Virus record (IMG/VR): IMGVR_UViG_3300029448_000281
Coordinates: 1 to 29,304 of that record
Source of the DNA: a virus
DNA: 29,304 nt
Reading direction: 5' to 3' (one strand)
This document shows, piece after piece, positions 6,605 to 16,700 of the stretch (position 1 is its first letter; every line of letters starts with the position of its first letter). Below the pieces are notes generated by a model. The model was not told the DNA's origin. It made no database searches and saw only the letters and a list, made by a program, of their open reading frames with translations. A program made the translations under genes and the position numbers.

Positions 6605-6942
6605 ACGAACCTTTCGTGGCTAGAGAAGTACTGGCTAAACACTTAGGTGTTTCCAGTTCTACCATACGTGTTTGGACAAAGAAAAAACTTATTCCTGAAC
6701 ACACTTATCTAAAAGTAGAAAATACTTATAGGTATAAATTAAACGCTGTTACCGACGCATTAGTGGAGCAACGTTTGCAAGAGAGTGAAGAAAAACCCAC
6801 AAAACAAGATGACGTAGAGCAAGATGTTATGTGGGAAGAAGAACCTGTAGAACTATCACAGGCACAAATTGCTTTGGCGAAACGACTCGGCATAGCACCC
6901 GAAAACGATCTAGACCTTAATGATCTAGACGAAGATATATAA
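6601..6942 (+). CDS. MerR/excisionase-like HTH protein with acidic tail (113 aa)
   Basis: Residues 4-50 form a MerR/Xis-type winged helix: FVAREVLAKHLGVSSSTIRV gives the helix-turn-helix, KKKLIPEHTYLKVENTYRYK the wing, and LNAVTDAL the closing helix. Residues 60-113 are strongly acidic and low in complexity, ending in DLNDLDEDI. The fold binds DNA. In phage replication modules such small proteins serve as origin-binding, regulatory or recombination factors, and no integrase is seen here to pair with an excisionase. The acidic tail could contact basic partners or mimic DNA. It starts in an ATGA overlap with the upstream gene, followed by a 21-bp gap to the SSB gene. Confidence 0.7.
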   Translation: MNEPFVAREVLAKHLGVSSSTIRVWTKKKLIPEHTYLKVENTYRYKLNAVTDALVEQRLQESEEKPTKQDDVEQDVMWEEEPVELSQAQIALAKRLGIAPENDLDLNDLDEDI

Positions 6943-6963
6943 ATAGGAAGTGGAGAAGCGATT

Positions 6964-7647
6964 ATGAGTGAAATATATTTAATAAAAAACGTAGAGGCTC
7001 TTTGGCCTAAGATTAATACCACTTATCATTTTGATAACAAGGTAAATAAATCTATGCCCTGCGGTGCATTAGAAGATGGTGCAGAGTACTCTATACAATT
7101 TAAGATGAGTGAATCTGTTGCAAAAGATTTATTTCTGGCTATGTCTAAGTCTTACCAAGCAAACAGAAAAGAGAAATGGTCGGCTAAATTAGATAAGTCC
7201 GTACTTGTTAAAGATGATGATGGTATGTACACCTACAAGGCTAACTTAAAAGGTGCGTACAGTAATAATATAACAAAAAAACCTGTGCAGTACGATGCAA
7301 AGGGTACAAAATTACCAGATGATTTTTTACTTACGACAGGTAGCACTGTAAATGTTGCTGTATCATTTAATCCTTATGACTTTGGGGGTAAGCAGAGCGT
7401 TAATCTTAGATTAAGAGCTGTGCAAGTTGTTAAGTATGTACCTCTAGAAGATAGAAATCCTTTCGATACTGTTGATGGTTTTACCATAGAAGATGAGTCA
7501 AATCCTTTTGATACAAGTGTAGAAGAGGAAGAGACTATCGAAGAGCCAAAGAAGGTTGTTAAAAAATCAACTCCTCCACCCAAGAGTGATGACGATGACC
7601 TAGATGGTATTATTGATGATTGGGACGATGCCCCGAAGGATGACTAA
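6964..7647 (+). CDS. T7 gp2.5-like single-stranded DNA-binding protein (227 aa)
   Basis: The first ~160 residues look like an OB-fold single-strand binding protein of the T7 gp2.5/DUF2815-like type, with strand-rich segments (YSIQFKMSE, VNVAVSFNPYDF, VNLRLRAVQVVKYVP) and basic and aromatic residues between. The rest is a long disordered acidic tail with two copies of an NPFDT motif (NPFDTVDGF and NPFDTSVEE), a Lys/Pro stretch, and the end DDDDLDGIIDDWDDAPKDD. An acidic C-terminus is the hallmark of phage SSBs, which use it to contact polymerase and primase-helicase. ATG 6964 follows GGAAGTGGAG. A strong hairpin follows the gene. It should protect template strands and coordinate the polymerase at 1421 and the primase-helicase at 7732. 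Confidence 0.82.
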   Translation: MSEIYLIKNVEALWPKINTTYHFDNKVNKSMPCGALEDGAEYSIQFKMSESVAKDLFLAMSKSYQANRKEKWSAKLDKSVLVKDDDGMYTYKANLKGAYSNNITKKPVQYDAKGTKLPDDFLLTTGSTVNVAVSFNPYDFGGKQSVNLRLRAVQVVKYVPLEDRNPFDTVDGFTIEDESNPFDTSVEEEETIEEPKKVVKKSTPPPKSDDDDLDGIIDDWDDAPKDD

Positions 7648-7670
7648 TCCTAATTATTAATATACTGTCT

Positions 7671-7714
7671 CACCACGGCTATTCGGTGTTTAAATGCCTA
7701 GCCGTGGTGTCTTT
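7671..7714 (+). terminator. Strong hairpin after the SSB gene (terminator or attenuator)
   Basis: CACCACGGCTA (7671-7681) and TAGCCGTGGTG (7699-7709) form a perfect 11-bp stem with a 17-base loop, followed by TCTTT. The T-run is short, so termination may be partial, lowering transcription into the primase-helicase gene that starts 18 bases later at 7732. A processing site is the alternative. Confidence 0.6.
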
Positions 7715-7731
7715 AAACATGGGTGGAGATT

Positions 7732-10482
7732 ATGGAAACAAAGACATTTTTAGAAAGGGTGTTAGATAGCGGTGGTTATTATGCTGTATTGGGGTTCAAG
7801 GGAGAACATACCAAACAAAAGTTTTACGACTCTATAGATGCCGTTGTAGACGCTTCTCACAACTTAGATGCAGAAGGCTACGAGACTTACTTTGGATTAG
7901 CTACATTTAAAACTGCGGACTCTCGCAAGGTGGACAATGTAAAATCCTTAAGTTCATTTTATCTTGATTTAGATTGTGGTGAGGGTAAAGATTATCCTAG
8001 CCAAGAAGAAGCATACAAAGCTCTGCGGGCATTCTGCAAGAAGCTAACCTTACCCAAACCTGTTCTCATGAACTCAGGGTATGGTATACATGTATATTGG
8101 ACTTTGACGCATAGTGTAACTTATGATGAATGGTTGCCTGTAGCGTCGAAGCTAAAGAAGTTATGTGTGGAACATGGGTTGAACGCTGACCCTGTTGTAA
8201 CTGCCGATAGTGCAAGAATACTGCGTGTACCCAACACTCACAACTATAAGCACAACACGTCGAGGGCTGTTAGGCTATACGTGCCTGGACTACCTACTCC
8301 TTTAGACTTTAGTGAGTTCTCTGATTCACTCGGTGGGGGTATAACACAAGTACCTAAAACCCATGATATGGAAATAAGTGCATTTAAAAAAGGAATGATA
8401 AGGGACTCTGACTATAGCTTTAAAACTATAGTAATTAAAACCAAAGAAGGCACAGGGTGCGAACAAATAAAAAATATTATTATAAACCAACAGAGTATAG
8501 TTGAGCCTTTGTGGAGAGCAGGTATATCCATTGTAAAATACTGCAATGATGCAGAGCAAGCTATGCACATAATATCTAAAAACCATGAAGGGTACACAAA
8601 AGAAGCAACGCAAAGAAAAGCTGATTTAATAAAAGCTCCGTATGGTTGTGATAAATTTGATGAATACAATCCCGACGTATGCACGTCCTGTAAACATTGG
8701 GGAAATATTACAAACCCTTTAGCTTTGGGTCGTTCGATTAAGAAAGCTCCTATCCATAAAGATATACCCAACTACCCTAGCCCTTATTTTAGAGGTGCAA
8801 GTGGTGGGGTGTATATAAGAGTAAAGAACGCAGATGGTGAAGACGAGGATCGTCAGATATATCAGAATGATTTGTATGTGGTTAAGCGTGTTCGGGATGC
8901 AGAGATTGGGGAAGCTATTGTAATGCGACTTCATTTACCAAAAGATGGTATAAGAGAGTTTACAGTTCCGTTAACTTCTGTAACATCAAAAGAAGAATTA
9001 AGGAAACAACTGTCTATGCAAGGTATAGCAGTAACAAGGATGGATGAAATAATGCAGTATACAACAACATGGGTAACAGAGTTACAATCTCAAACAGTGG
9101 CAGATGAAGCACACAAACAGTTTGGGTGGACTAACGAAAACTTAGAAGGGTTTGTTCTTGGCAACAAAGAGGTGCGTAAAGACAGTATAGAGTTTAACCC
9201 ACCTTCTACACAAACAGCAGGGTTGTTCCCTTTGTTTGAACCAAGAGGTACGTTAGAGGATTGGAAAGAAACAATTAACTTTTATAATCGTGATGGGTTT
9301 GAGTTGCATCAATTTGTAGTAGGCACGTCGTTCGGGTCTCCTCTCATGACTATGTCGCCAATCAACTGTGCAGGGTTACATCTGCATGGGGGGTCAGGAG
9401 TAGGTAAGACAACAGCTATGGCGGCAGGGGCATCTGTGTGGGGTAATCCAGTAGACCTTATTATACACGAAAGAGACACTTACAATACTAAGATGAACAG
9501 GGGTGAGGTATACCATAATCTACCACTTTACATGGACGAACTTACAAACGCTAAAGGTAAAGAACTTTCAAACCTAGCGTATCAGTTAACAGGTGGTAGG
9601 CAACGAGGGCGTATGGCGGCAAGCAGTAACGCAGAACGATATAGGGGTGAAGCATGGAGTTTAATTTCTGTATCAACAGGCAATACAAGTTTGATAGAAA
9701 GTATTAATATTATTAAAGCCATGCCAAAGGCAGAAGCGCAGAGAATAATGGAGTGTCGTGTTAAGAAGATATATTTTGATACTAAGGAAGAGACTGATGT
9801 ATTTAGCGCTCGCTTACAGAACAACTACGGTCATGCAGGTGAGGTCTATATCCAATACGTTATGAACAATCTGGATGAAGTTAAAAGAATTTTTGAGAAC
9901 GTACAAGCCGCCGTCGATAAGAAGGCAGGGTTAACTGCTGAGAACAGGTTCTGGTCTGTTCTTGTTGCTTCTACTATAACAGGATTGATGTTAGCAAAAC
10001 GTGCAGGACTTATTACTTATGATACAAAAAAGATATTTGCGTGGGCGATAGAGAGACTAAAAGAAAACAAACGTCAAGTTGAGGATATGAGTATATCAGT
10101 AGAAGAAACACTCAATGATTATATACACGAGCATTGGAGCAATGTGTTATGGATAAAAAGTACAGATGACTTACGTAAACAGGAAGGTGGAGTTACTGAG
10201 CTTGTTATACCCGAAGCCAATGCTAGGATTAAACTTGTTGCACGATATGAGACAGATTTAAAACGTGCTTACCTTATACCAAAACCGTTGAAGGCTTGGT
10301 GCGGTGAACAACAGATAAATTATAGTTCGTTTGTGCATGACCTTAAAACTAAATTGGGTGCTAAAAGTACGAAGATGCGGTTAAGTAAAGGTACAAAAAT
10401 GGACTTGCCTGTGACACATGTAATACAAGTGGATTGTTCGGTAGAGAATGAGAATAAGACAGGGGATACTGAAGACGGATGA
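7732..10482 (+). CDS. Primase-helicase: AEP-like primase fused to DUF927-type helicase (916 aa)
   Basis: The N-terminal ~180 residues have archaeo-eukaryotic primase/RepB-primase features: D79-L-D81 metal ligands in SFYLDLDCGEG, SGYGIHVYW with H120, and R162-ILRVPN with R165. A cysteine group C306-x10-C317-x2-C320 with H322 (GCDKF...DVCTSCKHW) may bind zinc. The C-terminal half is a DUF927/SF3-like ATPase: HGGSGVGKTTA (Walker A, 553-561) and LYMDEL (Walker B, D602-E603). The fusion should unwind DNA and lay primers for the Pol A enzyme. I chose ATG 7732, directly after GGTGGAG; an in-frame GTG at 7723 would lie within that ribosome site. It overlaps the next small gene by 35 bp. The extreme C-terminus carries basic runs that may bind DNA. 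Confidence 0.88.
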   Translation: METKTFLERVLDSGGYYAVLGFKGEHTKQKFYDSIDAVVDASHNLDAEGYETYFGLATFKTADSRKVDNVKSLSSFYLDLDCGEGKDYPSQEEAYKALRAFCKKLTLPKPVLMNSGYGIHVYWTLTHSVTYDEWLPVASKLKKLCVEHGLNADPVVTADSARILRVPNTHNYKHNTSRAVRLYVPGLPTPLDFSEFSDSLGGGITQVPKTHDMEISAFKKGMIRDSDYSFKTIVIKTKEGTGCEQIKNIIINQQSIVEPLWRAGISIVKYCNDAEQAMHIISKNHEGYTKEATQRKADLIKAPYGCDKFDEYNPDVCTSCKHWGNITNPLALGRSIKKAPIHKDIPNYPSPYFRGASGGVYIRVKNADGEDEDRQIYQNDLYVVKRVRDAEIGEAIVMRLHLPKDGIREFTVPLTSVTSKEELRKQLSMQGIAVTRMDEIMQYTTTWVTELQSQTVADEAHKQFGWTNENLEGFVLGNKEVRKDSIEFNPPSTQTAGLFPLFEPRGTLEDWKETINFYNRDGFELHQFVVGTSFGSPLMTMSPINCAGLHLHGGSGVGKTTAMAAGASVWGNPVDLIIHERDTYNTKMNRGEVYHNLPLYMDELTNAKGKELSNLAYQLTGGRQRGRMAASSNAERYRGEAWSLISVSTGNTSLIESINIIKAMPKAEAQRIMECRVKKIYFDTKEETDVFSARLQNNYGHAGEVYIQYVMNNLDEVKRIFENVQAAVDKKAGLTAENRFWSVLVASTITGLMLAKRAGLITYDTKKIFAWAIERLKENKRQVEDMSISVEETLNDYIHEHWSNVLWIKSTDDLRKQEGGVTELVIPEANARIKLVARYETDLKRAYLIPKPLKAWCGEQQINYSSFVHDLKTKLGAKSTKMRLSKGTKMDLPVTHVIQVDCSVENENKTGDTEDG

Positions 10483-10681
10483 TCTTTGCCCTGATGGGGT
10501 TCGTATCATAGTTAATTGGGATCGTATGACAACAGGTTCCTCTGTGTTCATCTTGTGTATCAACACCCAGGCGGCACTACATAGCTTGGGAAAAATAGCA
10601 AAAGATAAAGGGTGGCAGATAGAAACTCAAGTTCGTACAGAAAATAAAAAGTTAGGGGTTCGCATGTGGAGAATTGTGTGA
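10448..10681 (+). CDS. Small conserved phage protein (77 aa), last early gene
   Basis: ATG 10448 lies within the end of the primase-helicase gene and is preceded by a weak GGTAGAG site; the shared 35 bp imply coupling. The core PDGVRIIVNWDRM, VFILCINTQAA, then a helix and a final LGVRMWRIV strand give a compact alpha/beta protein. I recognise this layout from small proteins placed after primase or polymerase genes in marine and enteric phages; they have no proven function. No catalytic or membrane motif is visible. A Rho-independent terminator follows 48 bp downstream, so it is the last + strand gene. Confidence 0.65.
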   Translation: MRIRQGILKTDDLCPDGVRIIVNWDRMTTGSSVFILCINTQAALHSLGKIAKDKGWQIETQVRTENKKLGVRMWRIV

Positions 10682-10728
10682 TATGGGTGACAAGACAGAT
10701 GTATTTCTGTCACTCTCCCTCCCATACT

Positions 10729-10754
10729 AGACCGCCTTCGGGCGGTCTCTTTTT
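10729..10754 (+). terminator. Rho-independent terminator of the + strand arm
   Basis: AGACCGCC (10729-10736), loop TTCG, GGCGGTCT (10741-10748), then C and TTTTT (10750-10754). The UUCG tetraloop on a GC-rich 8-bp stem followed by a T-run is a textbook terminator for rightward transcription. Its T-run overlaps the stop codon (10753-10755) of the converging late gene. On the - strand no T-run follows the stem, so leftward termination here would be weak. A second imperfect hairpin (10687-10713) precedes it. Confidence 0.9.
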
Positions 10755-13700
10755 AAAAGAATGTAAAGCCTTGATCGTATTCAGAACGACTTTGTTCTAA
10801 CGCTCTTCGCATGAGGGGGCTTACGGTAACACCATCAACCATGTCTTTAGAAGTTTGCATGTGAGTTTTCATCGACCTGTCAATAGTCTCTTTAGTTATC
10901 TTGGCATCAGGGTGTTTCTTATTAAACTCGTCCATTTTATCTGCAACTTCATACACACCGTCCATATCGCCTGTACGTCTAGCTAAGTAGTATTGTTTTA
11001 GTAATTTACTACGTGTGGCATTTACTGCTTTATCTATCTTCTTAGTATCTTGGCTCATCTCTTGTTTGAGTGTGTAATCCGCAGGTGCAAATCCTAATGC
11101 TTGTGCCGCATACAATCCAAAATTCATATCGTCAAAGATCAAGTCTCCTCTACGTGTTCGTATACCTTCTTCTTGAACGAACCTTACAACTTTTGCAGGA
11201 TTTCTAAACGCCGCAGGTAAAATGTTTTCTATACCACGTTGATACTCACCTTCTGATATATCTTTAACACCTCTAGCAATTTGAGAAACATAACTGTATG
11301 CAACCCCACCAAACATTTGTACGATGTCTTTTTCTACAGATGGATCAAAGTTGTATCGGTTAGAGCCAAGTATTAAATTAGATAGTCCGATACGTGCAGC
11401 TACGTCTACTTCTGCACCCAACAATCCTGTCGTAGCGTTAACACCCCCCTTAAAGAAACCTTCTCCAATAGCTTTACGTGTCAGTGTCTCAAAGGTTTCT
11501 TCGTCATCATCTACAAACAAGTTGTACAGACCTGCTATAATTCCGTACATTGTAAGTCCCTGTACCCCTGCAAGTGCCATCACAAAACCTTGAGTAGCCC
11601 AGAATTGTTTTGTAGCTTGTTTTCTGAGATAGGGGTCTTTCTCCATACCTATCATTTTTAAGAATGTCTTTGCTTGAGTGTAGTACATCTGCACACCAAA
11701 CGTCTTATACATCATAGCCACACGACCTATGTTTTGTTGTGCAATACGCGGAGCAGTTGTTAGTGTAGCGCCGCCGTTAGTTTGTTGTGTATCGTACATA
11801 GCCGTGTTGATGGCTTGTGTTGCTATCTGCCCGTCTGTTAGGTCTTTCTCGTTAGTGTTAGGATTTGGATTAGTAGCAAGTCTATCCATCTCAGTTAAGT
11901 AAGAAGCTACAAGTGTTACCTGACGGTTCATGCGTTCTGTTGTATGAAACGGAAGTGCAGAGTATGTTGTTAGTCTATCATAAAGTCGTGAAACTATATT
12001 ACCTTGAGCCTTGCCAGATATTTCTGATCCAAGCGTGTCAAATATTAATGATCTGTTAAGTAGTCCACGATTAGATACTTCTTGTACAAAGGGTTGCATC
12101 ATTTCTAAAAATTGTTTTTGTGTAAATTTTTTATTGACTGCGTTGACATAGTACACATCTTTGTCGTCAATATTCATGTCGTCACGTAGTGTTAAGTTTC
12201 CTTCTACATCTGCTATAAAATAATTGTCTATAGATGGGGCTGTTATTGCTTTTGTATACCCAGTTTTAATTCCAAACTTATTAATTCCAAACCGAGAACC
12301 TGTTCTCACACTCTCATCAGTGCCATATGCGGGTATGCGGTGGTCAAACCCTGCTCCTGTAAAGAGTTTGCCTGCAATCTTTAAGTTTGTCCCTGCTCGT
12401 TTAAATCCAATCTTCGCTGCGAGTGCAGGGTAAACAACGGTAGGTATCTGCACCGTATTAACAACGGTAGACGATACGTTAAATCCAATAGTGCCTAAGA
12501 AAGCTATCCTGTTTGCATTCTGTGCAACTCTTTCATACACGTTGTTAGGAGGGTTTATTGCAAAATTAACTCGTGTTTCTATTTCATCTAATAATATTTT
12601 TGCGTCTCTTGAACCTAGTAGCTTGCCATATTTTTTCTCGTAATCTGCTATCTTTTTATTAATAGCATCAATTTTTGTTTTATCGCCACTTGCATTAGCA
12701 TCGCGCCTCAAAGTTAAAAGATTATCAGCAGAAGGTTGGTTTTCATCTCCTTTGTTTTTTAACTCAACTTGTTCTGCTAAGTTACGAAGCTCGTCTCGTA
12801 ATAAATCTGAGGAGCGCATTTGTTGTATCTGCCGTGATAGATTGTACGCTTTTGTTTGAAACGCAAGTTCACTATTTTCAATATACCCTGCTTTATCTCC
12901 CCGACTTTGCATAGATTTAGCAAACGACGATTCGGGTAAAGCTCTTACAAACATTTGCATTATTTCGTTTTGTACAGAAGTCTCTACATTATTATCTTGT
13001 AATACTTTTATTGTCTGACCTACCCACCCTTTTGAAGGAGTTTTGTCAAAAGTCATAGTCTCAAATTTTGTAAATTCTGCTATTGTTTCTTCTTTTACTT
13101 TACCTGTTGCCAACACGTCTCTACGTGTTCTTCTAGCCGCGCCAGGGGTTTCAAACGCTTGGACTACATACTCACCCGCATTTGTTTCGTAGGTTAACCA
13201 ATAGTCACCTTCTCTTGTTAAAGGAAAGTACGGTTCAATTAATTCTTTTTTAAATAAATTTGATAACACATCGTTACGTAAAAAATCTTTATCTTTTTCT
13301 GATAGGTTTAAGTCAGGTGAAGCTATTTTAGTAAATATACTTTCTTGCAGTTGTTTATATAATTCTTTGTAGGTATCACGCATAGCTTTGTATTGTGCTT
13401 GACCACTTTCACCTAGTTTAGTCCAATCTCCATTTTCAGCATTAAATGCTACCCACGTATCTAATAGATCAGCATTACCATCTCTATCTGTTTTAGAAGA
13501 ACCGTCTTTGTTCATGTAAGTTTCTTTATCCAACGAGGGGTCAACACGCCGTGTTGTGCTTTTATACACCACATCATCAAAAGTTTTTGCTAAAGTTGGG
13601 TTAGCAATTTTCCAATTTCGTAGGTTTGTCAACGTGCCATCAAGAGGTTTCTCTGCTTGGTTTACTGCACCCTGTTGTTTTTCAAACGCCTCGTGTATGC

Positions 13701-16700
13701 GTTGTACATTTTCAAGTCCAAAGTAAGAGGCAACGTCGGCTAGTCCTTGAGACGGTAGTACTTTAAACCCTACAAACTTAGCTCCTTCATTGCCAATACT
13801 ATTAAATAAACCTCCGACTGCATCTAAAAAACCACTTAAAGGTTTACCTCTAGCAGTGTTACCAAAATCATAATATCCTTTGGTAATTCCGTTAGCTAAT
13901 TCATTTACTTTTTTTTTACTAGTAGTCAGTAGCTCTAGGTCTCCTGCATTTCGATACTTAGGTGCAGGGGCAACAAGTTGTTCAAAGATGCTGTTTACTT
14001 CTGTAAGTGCGTCTGAGTTTAATGATACCAGTGGTCTGCCTGTTATGCGTCTTAGTATGTTTCCAATGGCACGTCTAAATCTTTGGAGTAAAGTTAAACT
14101 AGAGTCTTTTGTTATTATCTTTGAAAGTTTCTCTTGAAACTGAGGGTTACTCATTGCTTCAGACATAAACTCGTCAATGTTTTGTGTACCATATACTGTG
14201 TCTAATCTATCTACAGCTTGATTAAATATTTTCTTTAGACTTACAACTGGGCTTGACTGAGAATTATCTTTTATCTCTGCAGATACCGTAGCGTGTGTCA
14301 TTTCATGTAGCAACGTGTGTACATTAATGCCTTCTACCGAGTCTAACTTTATAGTGTTTGTAGTTGGACTAAATATACCTGCTCTACCTTTACCAAGCTT
14401 ATTTACAATCTGTAGTTTGGTTGAACCAACATTGTTTAGTAGAGTACCTGCAAGTTTTTGTATTGCCGCGTTTGGACTTGTTGTTTGCAACCCTGCAAGA
14501 GCGCCTCTTAAATCGCCATCCATAAGCGAGGCTTTTACAACAGGGTGCATAGGTATATCTAAAACTACAGCGTCTGTGGTTAAGCTAAAGTTTTTAAGTG
14601 GTTTGCCTTTATACGCACTAGACATCTCTTCTTCAAACACGGCAAAATCTCTAAGAGCTGCACGAGCGTCTCGTTGCGTGTCTTCCTCAAGTAGTTTTCT
14701 TTCAAGTGCGGCGGCTTCATTTACTTTTTTAAGTTTAGCCGCTTCTTCTTTACGTTCTTTTACAATACGATCTTCTTTACTGCCTTCAAAAGCAGTTGTT
14801 TCTGCTGCAGTTTTACTTTGTTCTATTTCTTGTCTAGTAATAAACGCATTTGTTTCTTCGCTCATATTGGCTCTTACCCACTCAAGAGCAGAAGCTGCAC
14901 GAACTTTACCCGTGCCTGCAAAAAGAACATTATCTGTATCGGGTAAAGATTTAGAAGGTTCGTACTTTTTATTTCCAAACTCTTTGTCATGCACCATTGC
15001 TATGATTGCATCCGTGGGTTGTCTGTATTTACTAAAATATAAAGCCGCTGATACTTTAGGAGAAAATGTTTGTTTTCTATCTTTTATTTTTCCGTCAGGA
15101 GTATACTCTATTAACTTTTCTTTTCTTAAGTTAACAACTTTACCTTTATCTAAATTAGTGGTTGCATCAGGAGTTTTATAATCTGTCCGTCGTCCTACCC
15201 ATCGTTTTGCTGCTTCAACTAATATCTCAGGACTGTTAGCATCAAACTCTTTGTCTAATGCTTTACGCATAGTTGCGTTAACTTTTGGGTCTTTGTCTGT
15301 CTTTTTATCTGCAAGAGCATCAAGTTTAATTTTCTTGACCGCAAGTTCACTTAATACTTTTCGTTGTCTTTCTTTTCTTTTAACAGTTCGTTCAATTTCT
15401 AACTCGCTTGGCTGCTGACTAAGAAGGTTAGGATTGTCTCTATAAAATCTTTCTATGTTTACTGTATCTGAACCTGTCTTTCTAGGAAGTTGTTTTCTTA
15501 GTTCTTCTTGTAAAGTTGTAGTTTTTTCTTTCCCAACGGCTTTTTGAAAAACGCTCATAGCTTTTGCACGTTGTCCTGACAACCTAGCACGGGCAACATT
15601 ATTTTTTTCTGCTTTTATGTCTTCAGGGGTAATAGGGTACGTAGATTTTAATTTATCTATTTCAGTTTGAGTATATGCTTTAGCACCGCGCCTCACAGGT
15701 GCAGGTCTTACATCTTGAACAGTTGCTTTAGCACCGCGCCTCACAGGTTCAACCTCTGTTTCTACTGGCGCAGCCACAGGTTCTACTGATGCAGCGGGTG
15801 CAGGTCCTGCGTCTATTAAACTTCCTACATACTCTGCCTCACCTGTCTTTCTATACAAATCATCTACGTTAACATTTTTAAATAACGTGTCTATTTGAGC
15901 TTTAGTAGCCTTGTCTTGCGTTTCTCTCTTAACGGCTGTAATTACCTCATTAAAAATATCTTCTGGTACTACACCCTTTGCACCTATTGGATTTGCGTAT
16001 AGTTGATCAAACGTACTAAGAAGTTGTTCTTTATTTTTTATAGTAGCATCTTCTACAACTTTACGTCTCATATTAGAAACAAGCCGTTGCCGTCCTTGTA
16101 TAACTTCTAATGGAGGAGTATCAAACGTAGCGGCGGCAGTTTCTTTAGCTTCTTGTTCTGCTATTATCTTATCTTGTTCTATTTTTTGTTCCGCTGCTAA
16201 CCTTGCATCAGTTTGTTTTTTTGTTTCTACTGTTTCTCTTGCGGTTCTTGCTGTACCTTCTGGGTCAACAACAATGTTTGGCGGTGCAGGTAATTGTTTT
16301 CTAGGACCTTCTAATTTTTTTATGGGGTCTACTATTGCAGCCTGTGGTTCAAGTTCAGATTTACGTTTTGGCTTTGCGGTTTTTTCTGCTATTTTTTCTT
16401 GCGCACGAGTTGCAAGAGTTTGATCTGTTATTGCTTTTGTTGGTGCTATTTGAAGATTTGTAGCAGATGTTGGAGAGTCGGGATACAATTCGCGTCCAAT
16501 ATCAGGACGCGGTGCAGGTAATGCTAAAGGTTTTTCTTGATCTAAAGCTTGTATTTGTTCTGTAATATCAGTTTCTTCTGCGGGAGGTGGTGTGCCTCTA
16601 GCACGAACCCTTGGTGCAATCATCTCAGCAAAAGCTTGTACAAAACCACCTACACCTGCGCCGTAGCCAAATGCTTCTCCAGAACCTGTAAACGTACCTT

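Noticed and set aside
6601-6942. Excisionase (Xis) as evidence for a temperate phage
   Set aside because: The HTH type is shared by Xis and many replication or regulatory proteins; no integrase, attachment site or repressor is present, so lysogeny cannot be claimed.
14315-15181. Long open frame (288 codons) on the + strand
   Set aside because: It is fully antisense to the 2233-aa virion gene, has serine/leucine-rich, shadow-like composition and no ribosome site or domain; other long antisense frames at 11324-11593, 22916-23227 and 24242-24601 are the same kind of artefact.
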